A stretch of 64,000 bases of DNA from Tumebacillus avium. GTDB lineage: Bacteria > Bacillota > Bacilli > Tumebacillales > Tumebacillaceae. Position 1 is the first letter of the stretch, and the number at the start of each line of letters is the position of its first letter. The notes under the pieces were generated by a model. It was not told the origin of the DNA and did no database searches. It saw nothing but the letters and a program-made list of their open reading frames with translations. This document shows positions 17,585 through 26,522 of the stretch, one piece after another. The stretch is from contig NZ_CP021434.1 of NCBI RefSeq assembly GCF_002162355.1, forward strand, positions 4,270,001 through 4,334,000. The letters run 5' to 3'. The position numbers were made by a program, and so were the translations under genes.

Positions 17585-20500
17585 TTAGATTTCAAAGTCA
17601 TCATGCGGCAGTTCCCAATAGCAGACGACGCGGTTTTTGCCAAAGCGCTTGGCGAACGTCTCCGCCTGATCCGCTTTGTCAAACAGGTCGGTCGCGTCGA
17701 CCGGCTGGTCCATATCAAACGAGGACACGCCGATCGATGCGGTCAGCTGATAGCGGTCGCCTTCGATCGGGATGTTGCGCAGGTTGTTCAGCACCCGCTC
17801 CGCAACGATGCGCGCAGCCGTTCCGTTCGTGTTCGGCAAAATTACGATCAGCTCTTCCCCGCCGAATCGTCCGACGATGTCGACGTTGCGCACCGAACGC
17901 TGCAAGGTCTTCGCCACCGTGCGCAGCGCGCGGTCCCCTTCGTTATGGCCAAATCGATTGTTGATCGACGAGAAATTGTCGAGGTCGATCATCAGGAAGG
18001 AGAGGTCGATCCCGTAGCGTTTGACTTTGCTGAACTCTTCGGTCAGGCGCTTCATGAAGTAATTGCGCTGGTACAGGCCGGTCAGGTTGTCGGTGATCAT
18101 CACTTCGTACATGATCGCATTCTCGACGTTGGAGGAGACCAGTTGGGCAAACGAGTTGATGAAGCGTTTGTCACGCAGGGAGAACGGCGTTTGCAGGCTC
18201 AGTTTTTCCAAGACCATCACCGCGATCACTTGCTGGTCATGCGAGTACACCGGCAGCCCGTAAAGGTAGGAACTGCGCCCTTCGCACTCCAGCGGCTTCT
18301 CTTGCTCAGCGACGCTGGCGATCATCTCATCGACTTCCAGGTTGGCCGACGGCACCGCCTGCAGCTGCTCATTCAGATGGATCAGCTCCACCCGTTCCGG
18401 TGCCAGTTGCACCATCAGGTGAATGTTGTCGAAGAGCAGGTTTTCGAAGATGACGGCAGCGAGGTTCTCGCAGACCGTCTTGACCATGATCGAAGAAGAG
18501 ACGCGGCGGATGGCGTCGAGCAGGATCTCGTTGTCGGTCAGCGTGTCGATCAGCTCTTGGCGCTCCTCGACCATCTTGCTCGACCAGGTGCGCAGTTTCG
18601 ATCCGTTCGCTTCGACCTTGTGCACCAGCCGCGGCGCGGCTTGCGTCACGACTTCCTGCATCTCCTCGATCACCTGGTTGGCCTGTCCGACCAGCTCTTG
18701 GTTGGTCTGGCGCATCAGCTTGTCGATCTGCCCAAGGCGCGCCTGCTGGTTGAGCTTGCGATAGCCGATCAGCGCACGCTTGTAGTTGAGGTTGGCTTCC
18801 ACAAACTGCCGCGTTTGCTGGTACAGGCGGCCGAGGCAGTAATGCGCGGTGGACAGATAACCGATATAACCGGTGTTGTGGATCAGCTGTTGCACCGCCT
18901 GCGCGGCCTGCAGACCTTCTTCGTTGCGTCCCGCTTCCTGACAGGCCATCGCCAGCAGCAGATAGCGCTTGATGCGAATCTCGGTCGGCACGTCCTGCTC
19001 ACCGACCAGTTGGCTGAACTCGGCGATGATGTCTTCATACTGCCCTTTGATCAGGTTGTAGCGCCCGCGCAGCAGTTGATGCTCCTCAACAAAATCCCGG
19101 CTGGTGCAGATCTGCTCGACCACCGGCCACATCCGCTCACACTTCTTCAGTTTGCCAAGGGCAACCGATGTGCGGAAGCGATAGAGGAAAGCATGGTCGC
19201 GCATCAGTTTGCGCCCTTGCTTTTTCGCCGTTTTGATCAGCGTGTCGATCACGCGCTCCGCCTTTTCGAACTCTTCGATGAACAGGAAGTGTTCGATCTC
19301 ATGACAGAGCAGCGACGTATCTTCGCCCGCGAACACCGCCTGGCAGGTCTCGCGCGCTTTTTCGATATAGCGCTGGGCGTGGTACATATCGCCGAGCAGA
19401 CGATAGATCTCGACAAGGTTGATGTAGGCGATCGCCTCTTTCATCCGGTTGCCAAGGTCGGCCGCCAGATTGGCCGACTGCAGGTAGTAGTCTTTCGCCC
19501 GCAGCGGGTCGGTCTTCTGGAAGCCGATCGCCATGCAGTTGTAGATGCCGATCAGCGCCTGACGATTGTTCGCATGCTCGGCGAGCGATGCGGCTTCGTG
19601 CAGGTAGTGCGAGCTGTCTTCAAACGACACGCCCGGCACGCTCATCAGGAGCACCTGCAGGTTGTACAGCCAGGACACATAGTGGCGGCCTTTCAGCGTT
19701 TCGCGCAGACGCTGCCCATGCTCCTTCTGGTAACGCTCCATGGCGCGGATGTGCTCGTAGTCGCCGTCCGCTTCGAGGTAATACATGGCGATCGCCACCA
19801 TCGCGTAGAGCTTGTCCTGCTCCGAGACGTTGTCCGTCTGGATCTGCTCTTCCACATAGGCCACATGCGGCTTGAGCGCTTGGAAGTTCCCCATGTTGAC
19901 ATAGACCAGCATCAGCGAGATCAGCACGTGCACCGATCCTGTGCGCTCATACAGATCGGTCATCACGCTTGTCGCATCGTCGAGCAATCCGAGCAGGCGC
20001 AGCATGCGCGCGCGGAACGTATACAGGGAGTTCGGACACTTGCGCTTGGGCAGGTGCGCATACAGCTCGATCGCCTTTTTGATCTGCGCTTCCCCTTCGG
20101 CAAACAATCCGCGGCGGTACCAGCGGCGTCCCCCGATGATGTTCAGGTAGATCGCCCGCTCCCACTCATGCCCCGCTTCGAAGTGATACGCCACTTCCAT
20201 GTACGAAGTGGAGCCGACATCGAGCAGGCAGGCGGCCAAGGTGCGGTGCATCTGCGAGCGCATCTCTTCCGGAATCGTTTGGAAGATGTGGTCTTTGATG
20301 TTGTTCGACGTAAAGCCGTACAGGTTGTGCATCTGCCAGACCAGGCCCTGCTCTTCCAGCAGGCGCAGCACCGGCAGCAGATCCTGCGCTTTTTCAAAAC
20401 CGCACGCCTTGGCTGCCGCTTCCACGATCATCGACCCTTTGAACAGCGACAGCACCTGGCAGACCTCTTTCGCCTGCGGCGTCAAAGACTGCAGACGGAA

Positions 20501-22168
20501 CAGAATCAAAGACTCCATCCCCTGCGGAATCTCAAACTTCTCCACCGATTCCGGCACCATGTGCCAGACGTAGCGCTCCTGATAGAGCTGCTTGGTATCA
20601 GCGAGGTAGTCGATCAGTTGGAACACCTGCTCCAAGGATCCGCGCCCATGATAGTTCAGCCACTGGATAAACTCATCGCTCAGGAAATCGGCGCTGCCAA
20701 AGCGCGAGCGCACCGCCTCGCGCATCATCTCCAGCGGCAGCGGTTCGAGGTGCAAATGCGCTTGGAACAGAGACATCAGCGCGGGCGCGGGCGTTTCCGT
20801 CACGCCAACAAACCCAAGCGACAGCGTCTCCTGCCCCAGCAGCTTTTTGAAAAATTGCAGGGACTCGGCATCCAGAAGGTGCGCATCGTACAGCTCGAAC
20901 ACCATCGGTTCGCCATAGGTCTCTAAAATTTCTGAGAAAAAGTCAAACAGCAAATTTTCAGGCTCTTGATGCTTTGGCTGTTCACCAACTTCGGCGGTCA
21001 GCATGTCGCGGTATTCAAACGCCACGCGCGGCAGCACGCTGCCGAGCAGGTTCACGTACATGCGCCCCAGACGCTCCAGCTTCGGCACAGCGAAGCAGAG
21101 CAGGAACAGCTTCATAACGAGAAGCTCCACCGCGCCAAACGGCGTTTCCCGCACGGTCGCCGAAATGACCGACACGTTGTGCATGTAGCGCCCGGAAACT
21201 TCATAGATCAGGCGCTTGCGGCCGACACCGGTCTGGCCGGTGATCAGCATCGAGTTGCGGGTGCCCTGCATCATCCGCTCGTAGAAGTTGGACAAAGTCT
21301 CCACTTCCTGTTCGCGGCCGGTAAACTCCGCTGAGAACAGATATTGCGATCCGTATGTCTGCATGTCGGCGTTGCAGATCCCGTCATGGCGGCCCAGCGT
21401 GCGCGTCAGTTCGTCGATGATCTGGCCGATCCATTGAAAACGTTTGCTTGGCTTGCGGTTGATCATCTTCAGCACGAGCCGGTCGAGGTGCGGCGGAATG
21501 TGCTCGTTATAGCGCGACGGCGGGTGCAGCGTCCCGTCGCCATCCTCCGAAAAGGGGAAGTGTCCGGTCAGCACAAGATAGAAAAGCACGCCGAGGTTGT
21601 AAATGTCCGTCCGCGCATCGAGCGGGCTCATCGTCATCGTTTCCGGTGCAAAATACTGCAAAGCATCGTCCGCCCCGCAGGCGTTGTACAAAGACAGAGG
21701 CGCGTCGGTCAGCATCGTCAGCAGGCGCACCGAACCGTCCGGCTGCACCAGCACATAGTCGGGTGCGATCCCGCCGTGCCACATCGTCCGTCCATGCAAC
21801 TGCGCAATCGCGTCACAAAGCTCCTTGAGCACCTCAAGCACCGCCGTCAGCGGCTTGCCTTCGGTATACTGAAGCAGCGACTCTTCCCCAGCCTGCCAGT
21901 CATACGCGACATAGCTCGCGCCTTCTGCTGAGAAGACATCGAGCACTCGCGCCATCGGCAGACCCGCTTCCTGGAACAAACGGGCGCGCAGCGCGATCTG
22001 GTCATGTCCAAGGAAAGACACCACATGTGGTGCCAGACGCACGAGCCGAACTTTTTCATTTGTCTTTTGATCCCAACCTGCCAAGTGATCCCCAAAATAG
22101 GAACTCGCGCCGATTTGCTCCACAATGGCAAAGCGGTCATCCACCTTTGTCTGCAGGGTCTCCGTCAT
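17585..22168 (-). CDS. Pseudokinase-AAA ATPase-TPR-GAF-GGDEF signalling protein (probable diguanylate cyclase)
   Basis: A 1,527-residue cytoplasmic protein. Residues about 12-270 have the Ser/Thr kinase fold (the APE region is FAPETM, then DARTDIYNLGVLFYLVLTG), but the catalytic HRD is MWHGG and no DFG is visible, so it should be a pseudokinase. An AAA_16-type ATPase follows, with Walker A GQTGVGRKR near 306. Helical TPR-like repeats fill about 620-1080, a GAF-like region about 1150-1330, and a GGDEF domain the end, with GGEEL near 1435 and an RxxD inhibitory site (RNVD) just upstream. The GGDEF motif looks competent to make c-di-GMP. Related architectures usually end in a histidine kinase. 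A weak GGATG precedes the ATG. Its position next to pelD suggests it feeds PelD; that is an inference. Confidence 0.88.
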   Translation of the reverse strand: MTETLQTKVDDRFAIVEQIGASSYFGDHLAGWDQKTNEKVRLVRLAPHVVSFLGHDQIALRARLFQEAGLPMARVLDVFSAEGASYVAYDWQAGEESLLQYTEGKPLTAVLEVLKELCDAIAQLHGRTMWHGGIAPDYVLVQPDGSVRLLTMLTDAPLSLYNACGADDALQYFAPETMTMSPLDARTDIYNLGVLFYLVLTGHFPFSEDGDGTLHPPSRYNEHIPPHLDRLVLKMINRKPSKRFQWIGQIIDELTRTLGRHDGICNADMQTYGSQYLFSAEFTGREQEVETLSNFYERMMQGTRNSMLITGQTGVGRKRLIYEVSGRYMHNVSVISATVRETPFGAVELLVMKLFLLCFAVPKLERLGRMYVNLLGSVLPRVAFEYRDMLTAEVGEQPKHQEPENLLFDFFSEILETYGEPMVFELYDAHLLDAESLQFFKKLLGQETLSLGFVGVTETPAPALMSLFQAHLHLEPLPLEMMREAVRSRFGSADFLSDEFIQWLNYHGRGSLEQVFQLIDYLADTKQLYQERYVWHMVPESVEKFEIPQGMESLILFRLQSLTPQAKEVCQVLSLFKGSMIVEAAAKACGFEKAQDLLPVLRLLEEQGLVWQMHNLYGFTSNNIKDHIFQTIPEEMRSQMHRTLAACLLDVGSTSYMEVAYHFEAGHEWERAIYLNIIGGRRWYRRGLFAEGEAQIKKAIELYAHLPKRKCPNSLYTFRARMLRLLGLLDDATSVMTDLYERTGSVHVLISLMLVYVNMGNFQALKPHVAYVEEQIQTDNVSEQDKLYAMVAIAMYYLEADGDYEHIRAMERYQKEHGQRLRETLKGRHYVSWLYNLQVLLMSVPGVSFEDSSHYLHEAASLAEHANNRQALIGIYNCMAIGFQKTDPLRAKDYYLQSANLAADLGNRMKEAIAYINLVEIYRLLGDMYHAQRYIEKARETCQAVFAGEDTSLLCHEIEHFLFIEEFEKAERVIDTLIKTAKKQGRKLMRDHAFLYRFRTSVALGKLKKCERMWPVVEQICTSRDFVEEHQLLRGRYNLIKGQYEDIIAEFSQLVGEQDVPTEIRIKRYLLLAMACQEAGRNEEGLQAAQAVQQLIHNTGYIGYLSTAHYCLGRLYQQTRQFVEANLNYKRALIGYRKLNQQARLGQIDKLMRQTNQELVGQANQVIEEMQEVVTQAAPRLVHKVEANGSKLRTWSSKMVEERQELIDTLTDNEILLDAIRRVSSSIMVKTVCENLAAVIFENLLFDNIHLMVQLAPERVELIHLNEQLQAVPSANLEVDEMIASVAEQEKPLECEGRSSYLYGLPVYSHDQQVIAVMVLEKLSLQTPFSLRDKRFINSFAQLVSSNVENAIMYEVMITDNLTGLYQRNYFMKRLTEEFSKVKRYGIDLSFLMIDLDNFSSINNRFGHNEGDRALRTVAKTLQRSVRNVDIVGRFGGEELIVILPNTNGTAARIVAERVLNNLRNIPIEGDRYQLTASIGVSSFDMDQPVDATDLFDKADQAETFAKRFGKNRVVCYWELPHDDFEI

Positions 22169-22366
22169 GGAACGTCACATCCATTCTGCCGATACAGTTC
22201 TACTAGATTAATCTTAACACAAAAATTAATCAAAGTCATAGATTGAGACAGGAAGTTTATAGAATCTGAGTGAATTTGCAAGGTAAATCGCCCACACAGC
22301 CAAGAAAATGTACGATTTTGGACACAGGTTTCCAAAAAATCAAGTGTATGTATTTCATTTTTGTCA

Positions 22367-22375
22367 TGGTAAAAT
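22367..22375 (+). promoter_or_regulatory. Extended -10 element before the cytochrome c gene
   Basis: TG-G-TAAAAT at 22367-22375 fits an extended -10 box, about 28 bases before the cytochrome c ATG. No good -35 hexamer is seen at 17 bases. Confidence 0.35.
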
Positions 22376-22403
22376 GGGTGAGTAGAAGAAAGGAGTGTGA
22401 ACT

Positions 22404-22742
22404 ATGAGCTTACGTGGTATCGGTATCGTACTTGTTCTGTTCGTATTGGGCGTTGCCTTCAGCGGCTTCGCATCTTATTCCGCAGACACCTTCCAACACA
22501 AGGAAGAAAAAGCAATTGACGCTGAAAAGCTCGTGATGCAAAACTGCGCTTCTTGCCATGGCAAGGACCTCAAAGGAACGGACCTGGCTCCGAGCCTGCA
22601 TGAGAAGGGTCAGAAGCTGTCTGCTGAAACGATCCAACAGATCATCACTGATGGGGTTTCGCCGAACATGCCGGAGGGCCTCCTGAAGGACCATAAAGAA
22701 ATTAGCGCAGTAGCAAATTACATTACCAATCTCGACAAATAA
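22404..22742 (+). CDS. Membrane-anchored class I cytochrome c (CccA/CccB-like)
   Basis: A 112-residue small c-type cytochrome. Residues 4-24 form an uncleaved-looking membrane anchor with no lipobox cysteine, so it resembles the CccA type of anchoring. The heme site CASCH lies near residues 49-53 and the distal methionine ligand is probably in NMPEG near 91. It would carry electrons on the outer face of the membrane toward a terminal oxidase. GGAGTG precedes the ATG by about 7 bases. It is a single gene with its own terminator. Confidence 0.9.
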   Translation: MSLRGIGIVLVLFVLGVAFSGFASYSADTFQHKEEKAIDAEKLVMQNCASCHGKDLKGTDLAPSLHEKGQKLSAETIQQIITDGVSPNMPEGLLKDHKEISAVANYITNLDK

Positions 22743-22751
22743 GCGAACAAT

Positions 22752-22785
22752 AGGATTCTTGCGTTATGCGCATGAATCCTTTTTG
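22752..22785 (+). terminator. Terminator of the cytochrome c gene
   Basis: AGGATTC pairs with GAATCCT around a 15-base loop containing a small GCG/CGC inner pairing, followed by TTTTTG. Confidence 0.75.
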
Positions 22786-22807
22786 TTTGTCCTGCACCTT
22801 TCATCAG

Positions 22808-22837
22808 AAAAAGGACTGCCCATTGGGTCAGTCCTTT
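22808..22837. terminator. Second hairpin with A/T flanks
   Basis: AAAAGGACTG pairs with CAGTCCTTTT around a ten-base loop, a symmetrical terminator-like structure. No gene on the minus strand ends here, so it may back up the preceding terminator or be the scar of a lost gene. Confidence 0.55.
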
Positions 22838-23027
22838 TCTTGTTGTCTATTGCTGCATCTCGAGAATATATAGTAGCTCGTCTAAGCTTGGTGCAATATT
22901 TTTAAGATATGCCTCCCTGGCCCCGGTTTTTTGGTGGGGCTCTCTGTGCGATTCGGTAAAACTAAATCAAATTGAAGTTAATATGACTCAGAGTTGAAAC
23001 CAAATCGCTTTTCCTATTTCATTCTAA

Positions 23028-23117
23028 GTCGAAATTCCTTGAAAGTAAATAGGCAATACGCATGATTGCCAAAATTTTTGGATGTAAATTACGCGACAAG
23101 TTTCGAGGAATTTCGAC
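23028..23117 (+). repeat. 17-bp inverted repeat enclosing nested hairpins (possible structured RNA)
   Basis: The arms 23028-23044 and 23101-23117 pair over 17 positions; one pair is G-U in the plus-strand RNA (A-C in the other strand). Inside lie GGCAAT/ATTGCC (23052-23070, seven-base loop) and a CCAAAA/TTTTGG palindrome. The stretch sits in the otherwise gene-free 22743-23168. I see no reading frame in it. It could be an ncRNA, a leader, or the remnant of a small mobile element. Confidence 0.4.
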
Positions 23118-23168
23118 AGTCGAAAGGGGTCGTAGGACTACCTCCCCCCCACATAGGGTATAAAGGCA

Positions 23169-23948
23169 CTATTGACGCTGGTAAAAAAACGTGTCGTAAG
23201 TCGTAAATCGGAACGACTGCGGGTTAAATATCTGTTCCGTACTGCCTACAAACAGCACGCCGCCGGGACGAAGCGCATCGGAAAACTTGCGATATAAAAT
23301 GTCTTTGGCGTCTTCCGTGAAGTAAATGATCACATTGCGGCAGACGATCAGGTCAAAATCGGAGTCAAACGCCTCTTCGAGCAAGTTGTGCTTCTTAAAT
23401 GTCACGCAGCGCTTGACCGCCTCGGAGACGGCAAACAGGTTGTTCGGAGTCTCTGTGAAATACTTGCGCTTAAACTCCTCCGGCACGAAATGCAGGGAGC
23501 GTTCCGAGTACAGGCCCTGCTTCGCCTTGCTCAGCGCATTTTCGTCGAGATCGGTGGCGAGAATCTGAATGTCGGACAGCGGCATGAACTTGCTGAGCAG
23601 CATGACCAGCGTGTACGGCTCTTCCCCGGTCGAGCAGGCGGCGCTCCAGATTTTCAAGCGGCGTTTGCCGACCAGCATCTCCGGAACCACCCGGTCGCGC
23701 ACCACATCCCAGCGGTTGGGGTTGCGGAAGAACTCCGACACGTTGATCGTCATCCGGTCGAGAAACTCGCCAAACAGCTTGTCGTCTTTTTTCAAGCCGT
23801 CAAAATAGGACATAAAATCACGAAAGCCCCGCTTATCTCGCAGCGCAGTCAAGCGCCGCTGCATCTGGGGGCGTTTATATTTGCGAAGGTCAATCCTCGT
23901 ATATTTAAAAATGCTTTCCATAAACAGTTCAAAATCATCAATCGGCAA
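23169..23948 (-). CDS. cheR: CheR-type protein-glutamate methyltransferase
   Basis: A 259-residue SAM-dependent methyltransferase that methylates glutamates on chemoreceptors. The N-terminal helical subdomain (residues 1-75) includes TRIDLRKYKRPQMQRRL; the catalytic part shows MTINVSEFFRN, the SAM motif IWSAACSTGEEPYTL, ILATDLDENALSKA and IVCRNVIIYF. The length matches stand-alone CheR. The start appears to be TTG at 23948, with GGGAGG 9 bases upstream. No other chemotaxis gene is adjacent; receptor-like and CheB/CheR-fusion genes lie further along. Confidence 0.92.
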   Translation of the reverse strand: MPIDDFELFMESIFKYTRIDLRKYKRPQMQRRLTALRDKRGFRDFMSYFDGLKKDDKLFGEFLDRMTINVSEFFRNPNRWDVVRDRVVPEMLVGKRRLKIWSAACSTGEEPYTLVMLLSKFMPLSDIQILATDLDENALSKAKQGLYSERSLHFVPEEFKRKYFTETPNNLFAVSEAVKRCVTFKKHNLLEEAFDSDFDLIVCRNVIIYFTEDAKDILYRKFSDALRPGGVLFVGSTEQIFNPQSFRFTTYDTFFYQRQ

Positions 23949-24050
23949 AGCGGGTACCTCCCTCGTTCCTTCTGGTGCCTCGATTTACCTATTCGTCCAT
24001 CAGGGTCAAAAGTCCTGCCTCCACCCCCTTGCCGAAAGGGAGGAATTTAC

Positions 24051-24947
24051 GTGAAACTGGGCCTTGCGTTAAGCGGCGGCACCTTGCGCGGTTCTGCGCA
24101 CATCGGGGTGCTGGAAGCGCTCTGGGAAGCGGGCATCCGGCCCGACCTGATCGCCGGCACCTCCGCCGGATCGGTCATCGCATCCCTCTATGCCAACGGC
24201 TTGTCTCCGGCGACGCTGCGCCGGATCGCCTTGAGCTTCAAAGGGCGTGAGCTGATCGACTGGACGACGAGCACCTTCGACATCTTGAAGCTGATCGCCC
24301 TCTTGCCACTGCAATACCTCGGCTTCACCAAAGACTGGACCCGCCTGTTGCCGCAAGGGTTCGTTCGCGGCGCCAATTTCGAACGCTTCCTCAACCAACT
24401 GTTCACCTTGCCTCCTACCCACCCCAAAATCCCGCTGTTCATCACCGCGGTCGACATCGTCTCCGCCGAATCGATCATCTTCACCGACCCGCTGTTTGCC
24501 AGAGGTTACGAACTGGGCGGCTGGGTCTACCTGCCGATGCAAGACAAAGGCGCCTGCGTGCGCTCCTCCTGCTCCCTGCCCGGTCTCTTTACGCCCCGGG
24601 TGATCGACGGACGCTCGCTCGTCGACGGCGCGGTGCGGATGAACATCCCGGCCGAAGTGCTCGTACAGGCCGGCTGTGACAAAGTGATCGTTGTCGACCT
24701 GCACGACACGGAGATGAAAAATGTCAGCGCGCCGCCGAAGACGTTCCTCGACGTCTTTATGCGCGGCGTTGACATCATGCAAAACGAAATCATCTCACTG
24801 CAGTTGATGGATGAAAACGTGTTTGCCCTGCAGCCGGTGATCAAAGGAGTTGGCTTTACTTCGTTTGACAAGATCGCCTACTGCATTGAACAAGGCCGTC
24901 AAGCGACGCTCGCCAAAATGGACGACTTGAAAGCCTATCTCCAATAA
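24051..24947 (+). CDS. Patatin-like phospholipase
   Basis: A 298-residue alpha/beta hydrolase of the patatin/RssA family. The oxyanion loop is LSGGTLRGSAHIGVLEAL, the nucleophile is the serine of GTSAG near residue 39, and the dyad aspartate is in VDGAVR. Such proteins hydrolyse acyl esters of lipids. GTG at 24051 is the start: it has GGGAGG about 7 bases upstream and begins immediately before the conserved LGLALSGG. It is divergent from cheR and ends at a terminator shared with ndk. Confidence 0.88.
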   Translation: MKLGLALSGGTLRGSAHIGVLEALWEAGIRPDLIAGTSAGSVIASLYANGLSPATLRRIALSFKGRELIDWTTSTFDILKLIALLPLQYLGFTKDWTRLLPQGFVRGANFERFLNQLFTLPPTHPKIPLFITAVDIVSAESIIFTDPLFARGYELGGWVYLPMQDKGACVRSSCSLPGLFTPRVIDGRSLVDGAVRMNIPAEVLVQAGCDKVIVVDLHDTEMKNVSAPPKTFLDVFMRGVDIMQNEIISLQLMDENVFALQPVIKGVGFTSFDKIAYCIEQGRQATLAKMDDLKAYLQ

Positions 24948-24948
24948 A

Positions 24949-24979
24949 AAAGCCCGCTTCCGTGATGGAAGCGGGCTTT
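24949..24979. terminator. Bidirectional terminator (patatin / ndk)
   Basis: AAAGCCCGCTTC pairs with GAAGCGGGCTTT around a seven-base loop, with A-rich and T-rich flanks serving the two converging genes. Confidence 0.85.
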
Positions 24980-24994
24980 GGGCTGTTCAGCCGA

Positions 24995-25441
24995 TTAGAT
25001 CCACTTGTTGATCGCTTTGTCGTAGGACAAAGTCTCGCCGCCGAACCACAGGCCGATTTCGCGAGCTGCGTTCTCCGGGGAGTCGGAGCCGTGGATGATG
25101 TTCATGCCAACGGAGATTGCGTAGTCGTTGCGGATGGTGCCCGGTGCTGCAGCAGACGGGTTGGTAGCGCCCATCATTGCACGAGCGGTAGTGATTACGT
25201 TTTCGCCTTCCCAGATCATGCCGAATACCGGGGAGGAAGTGATGAAGTCAACCAGTTCGCCAAAGAACGGCTTGTCGGAGAGTTCAGCGTAGTGGGACTC
25301 TGCCAGTTCGCGCGGAACTTGGATCATTTTCGCGTTTACGAGCTTGAAGCCTTTGTTTTCGAAACGGGAAACGATTTCACCGATCAGACCGCGTTGTACG
25401 CCGTCCGGTTTTACCATGAGGAAAGTTTGTTCAACTGCCAT
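24995..25441 (-). CDS. ndk: Nucleoside diphosphate kinase
   Basis: A 148-residue enzyme that transfers phosphate between nucleoside di- and triphosphates through a phosphohistidine. [14 protein letters not shown] opens the protein and the active-site histidine is in NIIHGSDS near residue 115. The length is normal. The ATG at 25441 is used, with GGAG about 12 bases upstream. It follows hepT by about 100 bases, the same order as in Bacillus (hepS-menG-hepT-ndk). Confidence 0.96.
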   Translation of the reverse strand: MAVEQTFLMVKPDGVQRGLIGEIVSRFENKGFKLVNAKMIQVPRELAESHYAELSDKPFFGELVDFITSSPVFGMIWEGENVITTARAMMGATNPSAAAPGTIRNDYAISVGMNIIHGSDSPENAAREIGLWFGGETLSYDKAINKWI

Positions 25442-25532
25442 TGGTTCAGACAACTCCTTTTATGTACGCTTTTATGTACGCATTTCTTTACAATCCTTGT
25501 CCATTTTACCAAGGTCATTGACGATAAGCAAG

Positions 25533-25561
25533 CGAACGCGATCAATTAATGATCGCGTTCG
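25533..25561 (-). other. Perfect 12-bp hairpin across the hepT stop codon
   Basis: CGAACGCGATCA and TGATCGCGTTCG flank a five-base ATTAA loop that contains the hepT stop codon. There is no T-run after it, so it is more likely an mRNA-stability or pausing element between hepT and ndk than a terminator. Confidence 0.5.
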
Positions 25562-26510
25562 TTGATGAAATGAGCGATGCCTTCCAGCTTGGTGCGAGCA
25601 TCCGTATTCGGAAGCTGCCGCAGCGCCTCCAGGCACTTCTCCATATAACGGTCAGCCATCGTGCGGGCATACTCAATGCCGCCCGATGACTTGACGATTT
25701 TCACCGCTTCTTCGACTTCCGCCGCTGTCATCTCACGGCCGATCAAATTGCGCAAACGCAGCGCATCGCGCGAATTTTGCAGCGCAAACAGCACGGGAAG
25801 CGTCAGATTGCCTTGGCGAAGGTCAGAACCGACCGGCTTGCCAAGCTTTTTCGGGGTCGAGGTCAGGTCGAGAATGTCGTCGATGATCTGAAACGCCATC
25901 CCGGCATAATAGCCGTAGCGCTCCAAGAGACGCACTTCACGCGGCTTGCACTCCGCGACCATCGCGCCCAAGGTGCAGGAGACCGACAACAAGAGCGCCG
26001 TCTTGCGCTTGATGCGGCGCAAGTACGTGCGTAAATTCTGCTCCATGTTGTAAAAATCGCGAATCTGCTCAATCTCCCCTTCGCACATGGCGACGATCGA
26101 CTCCGAAAGAAGTTGATGGATTCGTACATCAGAAAACTCGGCGAGCAAAACGAGCGCCCGAGCAAAAATGTAATCGCCGGTGTACATCGCCATCCGGTCG
26201 CCCCACTCCGACTTGACGGTGGGCGTCCCGCGCCTTGTGGCTGCATCGTCGATCACGTCATCATGAACGAGCGAAGCCATATGAATCAGCTCAAGCGCCG
26301 CTGCGACCTGGGTCAGCTTGGCGACATCGTAGCGCCCAAACTTCCCGGCGAGCAAGACGAAGACCGGACGAATCCGCTTCCCCCTGCTTTCAGCAGATGA
26401 GCAGATGCTTTCTTCAGGTTGTACTGGGAAGTGTGCACCTCGTCATGGAGCCGACGCTCCACCATGTCAAGATCCGATTTGAGCGAAAAATAGATGTCCA
26501 TCAACTTCAT
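25546..26510 (-). pseudogene. hepT: Heptaprenyl diphosphate synthase component II, frameshifted
   Basis: The catalytic subunit of all-trans polyprenyl diphosphate synthase, which makes the menaquinone side chain with HepS. Both aspartate motifs are intact (HDDVIDD and IIDDILD). The start is ATG 26510, with AAGGTGG upstream. The first 44 codons end in LLKAGG in one frame, and the rest, from the expected KRIRP onward, continues in another. One base is missing at the TT-CCCCC run 26378-26384 (plus strand). With it restored the protein has the usual length of about 320 residues. Since the gene is normally essential for respiration and all else is conserved, a sequencing error at the homopolymer is likely; a real lesion is the alternative. 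Confidence 0.85.
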
Positions 26511-26522
26511 TCAAAATCCACC

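Noticed and set aside
17564..20926. A 1,120-codon open frame on the plus strand, and similar long plus-strand frames at 13-3300, 3364-4251 and 57874-60645
   Set aside because: They lie exactly opposite the GGDEF protein, NRPS and Rhs genes, are rich in R, H, Q and V from antisense reading of GC-rich codons, and have no domains or ribosome sites.
22919..22941. GGCCCC...GGGGC sequence as a further terminator
   Set aside because: The pairing is irregular, no gene ends nearby, and it is not followed by a clear T-run in either direction.
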